A stretch of 64,000 nt of DNA from Deltaproteobacteria bacterium (GCA_016713665.1 JADJOR010000009.1:496001-560000), one strand, 5' to 3'. Shown: positions 8,796 to 18,504, counted from the first letter of the stretch. The notes: generated from the letters alone by a model not told the origin. Translations and numbers: made by a program.

Positions 8796-9090
8796 CGTAT
8801 GCGCGAACGCGACGCGGTCGACTGCGGACGTGTCCTGCGCCGGCGGATTCGAGGGCGGTCGGCGATCGGAACACGATCCGCTGTGCATTGCGCGTCGTTC
8901 CCACGCCCGACACGAGAGGCCGACATCGCGAACGTTCCTCCGACGTCGCGTTCGATCAGCATCGGGTGGAGCTGTTCGCGTCCGGTGTGCACCGGTCGAA
9001 CCTTCGCGGCGCATCCGATCAGCCCTGCACGACGAAGGGGACGAACGCCGCGCGGACTCCTGCGGAGAATCGCGTGTCCCCATCCGGGAC
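8796..9090. other. Convergent spacer, nothing recognised
   Basis: These 295 bp lie between the 3' ends of the FG-GAP protein gene and the beta-helix protein gene. No conserved frame, RNA gene or strong hairpin with a T run was seen. Confidence 0.4.
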
Positions 9091-9972
9091 TCAAGGACAG
9101 GTCGCGCTCCCGTTGCAGGCGTTGTTGCCGAGATTGACGAGCCCCGTCCCGCTCACCGTCCCCGCGGTGTTGTTCGTGATCACGTTCTCGCGGTAGCCGC
9201 ACTGTACGCCGAGGTTCAGGCCGAAGCCCTTGTTGCTCCGAACGGTATTGCCCGTGATCGTCGAGCCCACGCCGGAAAAGATCCCGTCGCCCCCGTTTTC
9301 GAAGGCCGTGTTGCCCGAGATCGCCGAGCCGGTGCCGGTCGAGATCCCGCCGGTCCCGTTCAAGTAGGTCGTGTTGCCGAAGACCGTCGTGCCGTTGACG
9401 GTCGAGATCCCACGGAGCCCGTTCGCGTAGGCCGTGTTGTGCAAGACCGTCGAGCCGCTGCCGGCGAAGATCCCGTCGACACGATTCGATCGAACGCGCA
9501 GGTGCGTCACCTCCCCCTGAATGCCCGCGATGACTCCGTAGGCCCCCATTCCCCGGATGCTCCCATTGCGCACCGAGAGTCCCGAGAGCGACACCGAGGG
9601 AACTCGCACGCCCACCCCCGTCCCGGGGCCCGGCGTACACACGAGAGGCGAGCCGCTGCACACCACGACTCCCCGGATCTCGAATCCCGCGAGGTCGATG
9701 CCGACGTCGTCGCTGTCGGCCACGATCCCATCCGTATTTTCGTTCGGGACGACGAGGTCGCTGGTCAGCCGATAGCTGTGGCCGGAAGTGCCGTCGATCG
9801 TGACCGGAAACCCGGGGACGTCCCCCGCGAAGCAGCCCGTTTCGACCGCACAGGTCTGGTTGATTTCCAGCACGCCGTCGCCGGCCAGGGCCGGGAGCGC
9901 GGGGACCACGACGAGCAGCAGGAAGAGCAGTGAACAAAGAACGAGCCGGATCGGGCCGGGCTGGACGGGCAT
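9091..9972 (-). CDS. Secreted parallel beta-helix repeat protein
   Basis: A 293-residue protein with a signal peptide (LVLCSLLFLLLVVVPALPALA). It is followed by right-handed parallel beta-helix (PbH1/NosD-like) coils. The C-terminal half has about seven rungs of the type GSTVLHNTAYANGLRGIST, with Asn ladders and Gly turns, and the region ends with paired cysteines (QCGYREN ... NNACNGSATCP). No PEP-CTERM tail is present. Such folds bind or cleave polysaccharides or act as structural surface proteins; no catalytic residues can be assigned. The start at 9972 is chosen because GGGAGA lies about 6 nt upstream and the signal peptide follows directly. The frame is open 22 codons further upstream. 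Confidence 0.75.
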   Translation of the reverse strand: MPVQPGPIRLVLCSLLFLLLVVVPALPALAGDGVLEINQTCAVETGCFAGDVPGFPVTIDGTSGHSYRLTSDLVVPNENTDGIVADSDDVGIDLAGFEIRGVVVCSGSPLVCTPGPGTGVGVRVPSVSLSGLSVRNGSIRGMGAYGVIAGIQGEVTHLRVRSNRVDGIFAGSGSTVLHNTAYANGLRGISTVNGTTVFGNTTYLNGTGGISTGTGSAISGNTAFENGGDGIFSGVGSTITGNTVRSNKGFGLNLGVQCGYRENVITNNTAGTVSGTGLVNLGNNACNGSATCP

Positions 9973-10330
9973 GACGTTCTCCCAACGAGGATGCACCCCG
10001 TCATCTTGCCCTCGGACGCCCCGACGGGTCAACGGCAAATCACAGGCGGCTGCGCGACCGGGGGAGGCCTCGCTTCCGCGACCGCTGCGCCTCCAGACGG
10101 AGCGGCCCCGTGAGGGGACTTCGCATGGGCTTTCGTTCCGGGACCCGACCCTGGCCGCCGATCCCGACTCCGGTGCGCCGAACCGCCGAGCCGCATCGAT
10201 GGCGATAGGCGAGTCAATCCCGCTTTTTTGCGCAGCCGGCAGGGACCATTAGGTCCACTGTCCCTGTTCGGGGCCTCCTCTCCCACCGGAGTCCTCTTGA
10301 ACTTGCAGCATCATTCGAGTACCACGCCGA
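9973..10330. promoter_or_regulatory. Divergent promoter region with alternative hairpins
   Basis: A 358-bp divergent gap with no supported gene. A T6 run lies at about 10224-10229. It is followed by two competing stem-loops in the leader of the EGF-like gene: CAGGGAC (10240-10246) can pair with GTCCCTG (10260-10266), while GGACC (10243-10247) can pair with GGTCC (10252-10256) across an ATTA loop. The two use overlapping bases. Promoters for both genes must lie in this gap, but no confident -35/-10 pair stands out. Confidence 0.35.
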
Positions 10331-11350
10331 GTGATGACGTCATGGATCACGTACGGCTGGGGCCTTCGCGCGGTCGCCGCCTCGCTCTTCCTGCTGCCGG
10401 CCCTGCTATTGGGATCGGCGATGGCACCGTCGTCGGCCGACGCGAGCTGCACGTGCAGTCTGCCCGCAGACGAGGCCTGCCCCGCCGCGTGCGGCAGCTG
10501 TGCATTCCAGTCGACCTCGTGCCAATGCACCACCGACTGCTTCGAATTCAGTTGTTCGTCGGGCTATGAAGAGATCGGCGAAGAGTTTGGCGGCCCTTTC
10601 TGCCCCATTCCCCGGCCGATCTGTCTGCGCACGGGTGCTCGACAGGTCGCCGTCTGCGCGAGCTGCGCACCCGGTCGCTACGGTCCGACGTGCGCCCAAT
10701 GCCCGGGAGGGGCCTCCAGTCCGTGCAGCGGACAGGGTTTCTGCAGTCAGGGCATCGCCGGCTCCGGCGCCTGCACCTGCAATTTCGGCTTCACGGGCGC
10801 GGCCTGCCAGTACAGCAATGCCGTCACGTGCAATGGTCATGGGACCGTCTCCTTTACGGGAGTGTGCGCCTGCAGTGCGGGGTACGTGGGCTCGGCCTGT
10901 CAGTACAGCGACGCCGTCACGTGTAACGGTCATGGGACGGTCTCGGGAATCGGACAGTGCACGTGCAACGCGGGCTTCGCCGGCTCGGCCTGCCAGTACG
11001 GCAACGCGACGACCTGCAACGGCCACGGGGTCGTCTCGAGTATGGGGCAGTGCAGCTGCTTCGCAGGGTTCGTCGGCTCCGACTGCTCGCAGTGCGCGCC
11101 CGACCTCTACGGAGCGACCTGCGCCCAGAGCTGCCCCGGCGGCATCGGCAACGCCTGCAGCGGAAACGGGACCTGTGACGACGGCCTCACTGGGAGCGGC
11201 GCATGCAGCTGCCTCCCCGGCTTCACCGGAGCGGACTGCGCGACGGCGGTGCCTCAGGCGCCCACCGGCTCGATTCCGAGCCTCGTCCTGCTGGCCACGC
11301 TGCTGATGTTCGTCGGGGGCGTCGTCGCGATGTGTCGTCGGCAGGCTTAG
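10331..11350 (+). CDS. Cysteine-rich EGF-like repeat protein with anchor tail
   Basis: A 339-residue exported protein. After a signal peptide (AASLFLLPALLLGSAMA) comes a Cys-rich head. Residues about 110-310 hold tandem EGF/laminin-like units with the pattern TCNGHG.VS..G.C.C..GF.GSACQY; three consecutive units of about 36 residues are nearly identical. The C-terminus, SIPSLVLLATLLMFVGGVVA then MCRRQA, is a hydrophobic segment capped by Arg. It resembles the exosortase-type sorting tails nearby but has IPSL in place of PEP, closer to the IPTL-CTERM class. It is probably a cell-surface adhesion or structural protein. The start could be the GTG at 10331 or the ATG at 10334. Confidence 0.7.
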   Translation: MMTSWITYGWGLRAVAASLFLLPALLLGSAMAPSSADASCTCSLPADEACPAACGSCAFQSTSCQCTTDCFEFSCSSGYEEIGEEFGGPFCPIPRPICLRTGARQVAVCASCAPGRYGPTCAQCPGGASSPCSGQGFCSQGIAGSGACTCNFGFTGAACQYSNAVTCNGHGTVSFTGVCACSAGYVGSACQYSDAVTCNGHGTVSGIGQCTCNAGFAGSACQYGNATTCNGHGVVSSMGQCSCFAGFVGSDCSQCAPDLYGATCAQSCPGGIGNACSGNGTCDDGLTGSGACSCLPGFTGADCATAVPQAPTGSIPSLVLLATLLMFVGGVVAMCRRQA

Positions 11351-12054
11351 TCGGCGGGCCCGGTTTTCTTCCGGGCGCCGACTGCGGCGAGCGCGCATCC
11401 ACCCCGCTCGGACTTCCCCTGCCACTCGAGCACCCATGCGTTCGAACAGCGCCCCATGGCGGATTGCAGAACGCGGGCGGCCCATCGATGATGATCGCAA
11501 CCGAGGCGTCGGCGTCTCGCAGGGATGCCATCCCGTGGTCCTGCGAATTCTTCGGTCGTTCATGCGGATGGCCGCGGTCACACCCGCCACGGCCTGTCCG
11601 CGTCCGCGCCCGGCTCGCCAATCCGTCGCGCCAGTCGCGATGGAATCCGGTCGCGCGTGACGATGGCTCGACGAAGCGGCCGAGAGCACGGCGAGCGAGA
11701 TGACGACGAAGGCGACAGCGCGACGAATCGTGGCCTTGAGTAAGAGGAGTCGTCCGGTCGGGGTGGAGCGTGTCCGGGATGGAAGCTCGTCATCCCGTCG
11801 CCATCTCGCAGCGGATCTCCCATCGGAAATCCGTGCCGTTCGCGACCCATTGGGCCCGCGGGGTCCGCTTTCCCCCGGTCGGGTCGACCCGACTTGCCGT
11901 TCGCCTGCGCATCCTCAGGGCAGAGCCTCTCGCGTTTTTTCGATCGACGCGATCCGAATCGCCTAGCGCGAGCGATACTCTACGGTGGCGGAGCAGGCGT
12001 CCCATCGCGGGATCTCTCGCAGGCCGCGCCCCGATCGGAGTCGCCGCTTCCGCC
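11351..12054. other. Long spacer, nothing recognised
   Basis: About 700 bp between the EGF-like gene and the large metalloprotease-like gene. Open frames exist on both strands, as expected at this GC content, but none shows a conserved domain, a signal peptide or a convincing ribosome-binding site. The promoter of the downstream gene is presumably here. The region could contain decayed sequence, but I cannot identify its source. Confidence 0.4.
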
Positions 12055-15000
12055 ATGCCCGCTCTACGCACGCTCTTCAGTCTGTACCTGGTCGTCCTGC
12101 TCTTCGCGATGGCCGACCCTGCCCATGCGACCTTCGGTGGCGGGGCGACCGACTCGTTCGCCTACCACGACGTCGACGGTCGCATGACGGACCTGAGCCG
12201 CCGCCAGTACGCGATCTTCGTCCATCCGTCGGGTCAGATCAGCTTCCCGCCGCTCGGACCGACCGACGTCCATCATCTGCAGCCGGAGTTCTCGCCGGAC
12301 GGCCAGAAGATCGTGTTCGTCGAGGCCACGGCCGGCGTGAGCAACGCCTGCTGCGTCGCGACCCGGATCGAAGTCATGGACGCGAATGGTCAGAATGCCG
12401 CTCTGCTCGTCGACGATCTGGCCCTCGCCCAGGCCGTGTCCGCGATGGGCTTCACGAACTTCTCGACGCCCGAGCTCAGCGATCCCGCCTGGACCGCCGA
12501 CGGGCAGCGCGTGGTCTTCGTCGTCAAGATCCACAACGCCTACGCCGCCGGAGGTCTCTGGTCCATCAAGGCCGACGGGACGGGTCTCGAGCGTTGGATC
12601 GCGAACTCTTCCACGAGCGAGCACCTGATCTTCGCGCCCGACTCCGCGCCCTACGGCCGGCGGATCGCCTTCAAATGTCGTTTTCGCGTCGCCCCGAATC
12701 TCTTCAGCCGCCTCGACGATCTCTGCGTGTTCGACGCGGCCAATGGCTCGGTCCGGCTCCTCCCCATCGAATGGCCTCATTATTTCACACAGAACATGGG
12801 CATGAGCGGACCAGAGTGGACCCCCAACGGATCGCGTCTGCTCTTTGGCCTGTTCTACGGCAGCCTCACTCCCATCGACGGTGCAGTCCAGGGCGAGATC
12901 TTCTCGATCCGTCCCGACGGGACCGACATCCGGGAGCTGACCCATTCGTCCCACGTCCGCAATGAATTCGGATGGGCGCCCTACCTCTCGCTCGCCCGTC
13001 CGGCCATGTCTCCTGACGGCGCAAGCATCGTCGCCTTCGGGACCGAGTTCGGAGTGGGATACGGCGGCTATTCGCTCGCCGCGAGCGGGGGCGGCGTCGG
13101 GCGGGCATTCGATGTCGCCCCCGGCTGGACCCACGTCTCGGTCAACAACGCCACGCTGCGGCTCGACTGGAAGCCCGGCGCGAACGGTCTGACGATCCGG
13201 ATCGACGACGGACACGACCATCCGCTCTCGCGTCTGCAGGTCGAGCTCCGGACGCCGGCGGGCGCCGTCGTCGAAGCGCATCCGAACGAGCTCGGCGCCG
13301 GCCGTTACGGCTTCCCCGCCGTCGCGCCCGGCGACTATGTCGTCTACGCGAAGCTGATGGACGACGTCGCCTCGCCGATCTTCGGCGTATACCACGCGCC
13401 GGACCAGGACGCCGAGACCGTCTGGATCGAGAAGGACGTCGTCGTCGGTCCGGCATCCACCCAGCAGCTGAAGGTCGCCTTCGCCCAATCCGACGCGCTG
13501 ATCGGCACCAACGTCGCCCTCGAGCATCGCGGTCGCCTCGACGACCTCGCCTTCCTCCATTTCCGGATCCAGCAGTACGTCGACTGGGTTCAGGCCAACG
13601 TGACCGAGACGACCGGGCGGCCGGTCGCCTTCAACGCCTTCTTCGAGGCCGATCTGGGCAACGGGCCCTACGCCCCGGACGGCGCTTCCTATTTCGCGGT
13701 CCCCGGCGAGGACCTCGCGATCGTCCTCCTCGGTTCGACGTTCTCCGAGTACGAAAATCGCGACGGCCTCTACGACCCCGCCCATGACGAAGATGCGCCG
13801 ATGAACGGCGAGTGGCACGAATTCACCCATCACCTCCTCCACGAGCTCATCGACGCCAGCGCCTGCCCCGTCGTGAATCACGGCGGCTACTCGAACGCGA
13901 GCACCTGCGACTCGCTGAACGAGGGGTTCGCCGCCTTCCTGCCGACGCTCGCCGCACGCACGATCGAGGGGCAGCGACGGGGCGATCTACGCGGGCCGCT
14001 TCGACCTCGAAGGCGGGGGCTTCAAGGCCTGGTCCGCCGCGACGAGTTCGTCCGGCCTCCGGGCCCATTACGAAGACGTCGCCGTCGCCTCGCTGTTCTG
14101 GGATCTCGTCGATAGCGAGATCGACAGGTACGACACCCAGATCATCGACGAAGATGGAGTGCATCGGGCCGCGACCTTCCTCGACCTCGGGAACATGCCG
14201 CTGGCGGAGCTCTGGCTGAAGCTGACGACGCTGAAGCCCCACGACGTCCGCGAGCTCCGACTCGCGCTGGGCTCGCCCGCCCTCGACTACGACATCGAAC
14301 CCGACAGTCGCAAGGACGTCTCGTGGATCGATCAGCTCTTCATCATGCAGGGCTTCTTCCCCGTCGACGTCGAGCAGAACACGCCGAATCATGCCTACCA
14401 CTACGACGTCGGGCGCGCGCAGCATTTGAATCCGCTCCTGCCCCGCAACGACGCCGTCGGCTACACGGATCACGTCTACACCGACGGCATCGTGACCAAC
14501 ACCTACATCCCCCGCAGTCGAACGCCCTCGGCCTCCGGCGCGGCGCTCGACATCCAGGTTCGAGATGCCTCCGGGACGCCGCTCTCGGGCGCCACCGTCG
14601 AGCTCACGATCCAGCCTCCCGCGCCCCCGCCGCCCTGGACGGCGCCGGCGCGCACGTCGACGCATACCCTCGAGAGCGGCGTGGCGACGAAGATCCCCCT
14701 CGAGCTGCGGCCGTATTTCGACTTCTATCTGCCGATCGGCGCGCCGTTGCCGCCGTGTCCCCCGTCGAGCAGCGAGCTGACGACGGTGACGCTCCGCGTG
14801 AAGCTGAACGGCTACACCGCCGCCTCGACGCCCAGCTTCGACGACTGCGCCTATCAACAGGCGGTCGCGACGACGACGGGTCCGACTGCAATGGCCTTCA
14901 CGCTGACGTTTCCCGAGGACTCGACCCCGCCGACGACGTCCGTCTGGAGGCAGGCCTCCGTGGCGCCCGTCGGCAACGGCACCTCCGGCTTCTGGATCCT

Positions 15001-16492
15001 CGAGCTCGATTGCCAGGACCCCGCGACGGGGGGCTTTGCTTCGGGGTGTCGACAGAGCGAATACCGCATCGACGGCGGCGCGCTGACGGTCGGCCGCGGT
15101 CCGATCCGCATCGACGAGATCGGATCCCATCTGATCGAGTTCCGCTCGACCGACGCCGCGGGCAACGAAGAGCCCTTCCGATCCAAGGTGGTCGCCGTCG
15201 GCGTCGATCCCGATTCGGATGGCGACGGCTTGACCGACAGCGTCGAGCTGGGCCTCGGGACGAACTACGAGAATGCGGACACGGACGGCGACGGCCTGAA
15301 CGATGGCGGCGAGATCGCGTCGCAGACGAATCCTTTCGATCGCGACTCGGACGACGACTTGCTCGACGACGGCGAAGAGATCGCGCTCGGAACCGATCCG
15401 CTCTCGATCGACACGGACGGCGACGGCCTGACCGATAGCGACGAGGTCCGTACCCTCGGCACGAACCCGACCGCCGCCGACACCGACGGCGATGGACTCG
15501 GCGACGCGATCGAGATTCGGACGAGCCCCATCGCCTTCGATACGGACGGCGACGGACGCTCGGACCGAGTCGAGCTCGCCTCGGGGACGGACGCGCTCGT
15601 CGCCGACCTCGACTCGGACGACGACGGAGCGGCGGATCTCGTCGACAATTGTCTTCTGCTCGCGAATCCGACCCAGACCGATCGCGACGGCGATCACGCC
15701 GGTGACGCCTGTGACCACGAAGACGCGTATTCGAGCTGGCAGCTCGTCGGCGTCACGGGCGACTTCGCCGAGACGCCGGAATCGCTCTTCGCCATCGACC
15801 GCGTCGACGCCTCGACGACGTTCCTGATGGCGCTCGGCGATGGCGGCTCCGGCGACTCGATCGTGTTCCACCCGGGTGAAGGGCTGCTCTACTACGCCTC
15901 GGGCAACGCGGATCGCATCTGGGAGCGGATCGACCTCGGAACCCAGACGATCGAAACGCCCCGACCCTTTTGTTGCCAGGCGCTCGGCATGGCCTTCGAT
16001 CCCACGTCGGGTCGGTTCCTGCTCACCGACTGGTCGAACGACGAATTCGAGCTCTGGCAAGTCGCTCCGAGCGGAGAAGCGAGCTTCTCCGGCCTGGGTC
16101 CCTCCTTTATCGGCGCGCTCGCCTTCATCGATGGCTCGCTCTACGCGGGGAGCATCTACTCGGATCTGGTCTATCTGATCGCACCCGGCACGGCGGACGT
16201 CCTCGGATGGATCCATGCGACCCTCGACGGCGCTCCGATCGAGGGAACGACGACGCTCGCGCGCGACCCGGCGACGGGCGCGCTCTATGGGATCTTCAGC
16301 CATCTGGGCCAGCAGATCCTGGGACGGCTGGACGTCACGACGGGCTCGATCACGGCCGTCGGGCCGATCTCCAGCGACATCGTCGCCGTCACGTTCGTCC
16401 CCGAGCCGTCCCTCGGGTCCACGATCGCCGCGGGCGTACTCTTCGCGAGCCTCGCTGCGAGGCGACGGTCCGGTCGAATGCCCCGACCGTGA
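12055..16492 (+). pseudogene. Large secreted HEXXH metalloprotease-like PEP-CTERM protein, frameshifted
   Basis: Two adjoining frames form one protein of about 1478 residues. The first frame (from the ATG at 12055) runs to a stop at 14115 but loses sense at about 13978. The second frame, to 16492, continues the homologous sequence (GAIYAGRFDLEGGGFKAW). One extra base in or beside the G4 run at 13979-13982 explains the break. Order: signal peptide (about 1-25); PD40/TolB-like propeller (about 60-380); an Ig-like or carboxypeptidase-regulatory-like segment; a gluzincin-type zinc site HEFTHH at residue about 588 with NEGFA about 33 residues later; Ca-binding thrombospondin type 3 repeats (DTDGDGLTDSDE type, about 1050-1220); a second propeller-like domain; and a PEP-CTERM tail (VPEPSLGSTIAAGVLFASLA then ARRRS). 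The intact form would be a surface metallopeptidase. Whether the indel is real is unknown. Confidence 0.7.
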
Positions 16493-16624
16493 AGCCGGCG
16501 GCCTCGAGCGGGCGAGCTCGATCCCGGGTTCGCGTCCCGTCCGCGACCGGCTTCGGCCTCGGATCCCCGCATCAGGCTGGGCGTAGTCGCGCGGTCCGTC
16601 CCTCGGACCCTTCGCGCCGCCCCG

Positions 16625-16993
16625 CTAGTCGTCCCACGGCACGACCCACCCGATGAGTGTGCTCGCCACGCTGATCACGAAGCTCGCGACGAGCGCCCGC
16701 AGCGTCTGCTCGAGGAATCCCCCGTCGATCGACAGCGCGTCGCCCGCGAGCCGGTCGGTCAGCATCAGCATCAGGGCGTTGATGACGAAGCTGAAGAGGC
16801 CGAGCGTCAGGAGCCGGACCGGGAGCGACAGGATCCGCGCGACCGGGCGGACGAAGGTGTTCACGAGGCCGAACACGCTGGCGACGATCAGGAAGCTCAC
16901 GATCGAGGCCTGAACATGGATGCCGGGAACCAGCAGGGTCGCGACCCAGAAGGCCGCGGCGAGGATGAGCACCCGGACGAGAATCCTGGTCAT
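16625..16993 (-). CDS. Phage-holin-family (DUF360-like) membrane protein
   Basis: A 122-residue integral membrane protein with four predicted transmembrane segments. The family signature FGLVNTFVRPVARILSLP is followed by RLLTLGLFSFVINALMLML, typical of the PF04020 group, which is chromosomally encoded and found widely. Despite the family name there are no phage genes around it. Its cellular role is unknown. The start at 16993 is preceded by GGAGA at about 6 nt, and the first membrane segment begins at once. It stands alone on the minus strand. Confidence 0.85.
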   Translation of the reverse strand: MTRILVRVLILAAAFWVATLLVPGIHVQASIVSFLIVASVFGLVNTFVRPVARILSLPVRLLTLGLFSFVINALMLMLTDRLAGDALSIDGGFLEQTLRALVASFVISVASTLIGWVVPWDD

Positions 16994-17403
16994 CGGTCGG
17001 TCTCCAGTGACGTGGGGTATGCCGCGAAAGCGGCGACGGTGGTGCGCGCAGGGCTCAGGAAGGCTCTCGTTCTGGAGGATCCGCATCGACGAGCGCCGCG
17101 GCGAAGGCCGGTAGCTCGACGAGCCAGGGATGCGCGACGACGAATCGCGTCCACGTTCGGAACAACGGCTCGGCGAGGACTTCCAGGTTCTCCGCCATGA
17201 CGCGCGAGCCTGGCCCGCAAGACGCTCGAGAATCGTCGTCGTCTCGGCCCATCACGCCACCGGTCCGACTTCGGGTCCGGGTGGCCCATCCCGATTCTCC
17301 GCGCGCGCCCCGATCTCATCGGGCCTCTCTGCCGGATCACAGATCGGGCGCGGAGCGGAGAACGCGGACTGCGATCAGGAGGTCCGCCTTCCTGTCAGGC
17401 GGT
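16994..17403. other. Spacer between holin-family and histone-like genes
   Basis: About 410 bp with no certain gene. A possible small frame on the minus strand (17055-17198) is listed separately. Otherwise no repeat, RNA or strong hairpin was recognised. Confidence 0.35.
17055..17198 (-). CDS. Possible small protein (47 residues)
   Basis: A 47-codon frame beginning MAENLEVLAEPLFRTWTRFV and containing AHPWLVELPAFAAAL. Codon use has GC-rich third positions like the neighbours, and the composition (amphipathic, Trp-containing) looks protein-like rather than random. There is no clear ribosome-binding site and no family was recognised. The frame stays open for 19 more codons upstream. It could be a real small protein or chance. 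Confidence 0.25.
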   Translation of the reverse strand: MAENLEVLAEPLFRTWTRFVVAHPWLVELPAFAAALVDADPPEREPS

Positions 17404-17871
17404 TCAGCCGAGCAGGCGCTTCAGCATGGCGGAGCGGGCGGGGTTGGTGTGGCTGATGCCGCCGGAGGCGGATTCGCCGGCGCCGGTCGTCGTCGGACCG
17501 AGCAGGCGCTTCGCGACGCCGAGCAGGCGGGTGTGCACGAGCTCGCCCGTTCCGGCCGGAGCGGGCCGGGCGGTCGTCGCCGACTTCACGGAGGTCGCCT
17601 TGCGCGGGGCGGCGGCCTTCTTCTTCGTCGTCTTCGCCGGCGCAGCCTTCGCGGACGTCTTCTTCGTGGCGCTCTTCTTCGCCGTCGTCTTCTTCGCGGC
17701 GGCCTTCTTCGTGGTCGACTTCGCAGCCGACTTCTTCGTCGAGGCGGCGGACTTCTTCGCGGGCTTCGCCTTCGCGGTCGCCTTCTTCGCCGTCCCGGCG
17801 GCGGACTTCTTCGTGCTCGACTTCCTGCCCGTCTTCTTGCTCGTCTTCTTGCTCGAAGCGCGTGCGGCCAT
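17404..17871 (-). CDS. Histone H1-like Lys/Ala-rich nucleoid protein
   Basis: A 155-residue basic protein. Residues 1 to about 105 are low-complexity Lys/Ala/Ser/Thr repeats (KKTSKK, STKKSAA, AAKKTTAKKSATKKT). This is the composition of bacterial histone H1-like proteins such as HctB and AlgP C-terminal tails, which bind DNA non-specifically. The C-terminal 50 residues are different, and the motif (V/M)(A/L)KRLLG occurs twice (GVAKRLLGP and the terminal AMLKRLLG), suggesting a small conserved module. The start at 17871 has AGGGAGA upstream. Expected to act in the nucleoid; regulatory effects are inference. Confidence 0.7.
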   Translation of the reverse strand: MAARASSKKTSKKTGRKSSTKKSAAGTAKKATAKAKPAKKSAASTKKSAAKSTTKKAAAKKTTAKKSATKKTSAKAAPAKTTKKKAAAPRKATSVKSATTARPAPAGTGELVHTRLLGVAKRLLGPTTTGAGESASGGISHTNPARSAMLKRLLG

Positions 17872-17940
17872 CTGGAGTCTCCCTTTTGCGCTGCGCGCGT
17901 GATGGAACGCGCGCGAGCGTAGCGGCATCCGCGCTCGCGA

Positions 17941-18000
17941 GGAAGAGCCTTCAGCGTTCTCGGGGAAGAGCCTTCAGCGTTCTCGAGGAAGAGCCTTCAG
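17941..18000. repeat. 23-bp tandem repeat over the 3' end of the TerB-like gene
   Basis: About 2.6 copies of a 23-bp unit (core GGAAGAGCCTTCAGCGTTCT) start at 17941, 17964 and 17987. On the minus strand each copy encodes LKALPRER-like sequence. The functional TGA of the TerB-like gene lies inside the middle copy, so the outermost copy is non-coding. Because 23 is not a multiple of 3, gaining or losing a copy would change the C-terminus and stop position. Confidence 0.8.
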
Positions 18001-18504
18001 CACGGCGAGGTGTTCGCGGAACTCCGCGCGCAGGGCGACGACGTCTTTTCGGCCGAGTCCGATCTCGGTGGCGATCTCGAAGATCTCGTTGTCCTCGACG
18101 GTCGTGATGCTCGCGTCGGCGGCGGCGACGGCGTAGAGGCAGCGGACGAGGAGCTTGCGCTCGTCGTCGCTCGACATCCCGCGGTAGGCGCGGGCGACGA
18201 GGTGGTCGTCGCTCGCGCTGTGGGTCTTGGCGGCGGCGATCGCCGCGTCGGCGAGCGTGGCGGCGCGGTCGGGCTCGAGGCCCGCGGCCGACTCGAGGCG
18301 CTGCGCCATCGTGTCGCGTTCGCGGCTCGCGGTGTCGAGATCGGCCCCGGCGACGCGGGCGAGCAGGTAGGCGAAGGCCGCGACGAAGCGGGCGTCCTCC
18401 GCCGGCAGGCTCGAGAGCCGGGCTGTGATTTCGCGCAGGCTCGCCGGCTCCCGGGCATCGGGGGCCGCTTCGGCCGCGAGGCCGAGGAATCGGAAGAGGG
18501 ACAC
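17974..18504 (-). CDS. TerB-like (tellurite-resistance/DjlA-type) protein
   Basis: A 176-residue, mostly helical protein. Its C-terminal 120 residues match the TerB fold (PF05099): FVAAFAYLLARVAGADLDTA, then LVRCLYAVAAADASITTVED followed by EIFEIATEIGL, with the acidic metal-binding-type positions of the family. TerB-like domains occur with membrane and stress proteins; a tellurite role is not implied. The start is taken as GTG at 18504 with GGAG about 9 nt upstream. Upstream in-frame codons are Arg/Pro-rich and unlike the family. It follows the luciferase-like oxidoreductase gene by 75 bp on the same strand and may share a transcript. Confidence 0.7.
   Translation of the reverse strand: MSLFRFLGLAAEAAPDAREPASLREITARLSSLPAEDARFVAAFAYLLARVAGADLDTASRERDTMAQRLESAAGLEPDRAATLADAAIAAAKTHSASDDHLVARAYRGMSSDDERKLLVRCLYAVAAADASITTVEDNEIFEIATEIGLGRKDVVALRAEFREHLAVLKALPRER

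Noticed and set aside
11351..12054. Several open frames of 70-130 codons in the long spacer
   Set aside because: They overlap on both strands and lack ribosome-binding sites, conserved motifs and plausible composition.
16625..16993. A phage holin suggesting a prophage
   Set aside because: The family is chromosomal and widespread. No integrase, capsid, lysin or att site lies nearby.
17560..17870. Dense TTCTTCG repeats
   Set aside because: Coding repeats of the Lys/Ala-rich histone-like protein, not a separate repeat element.
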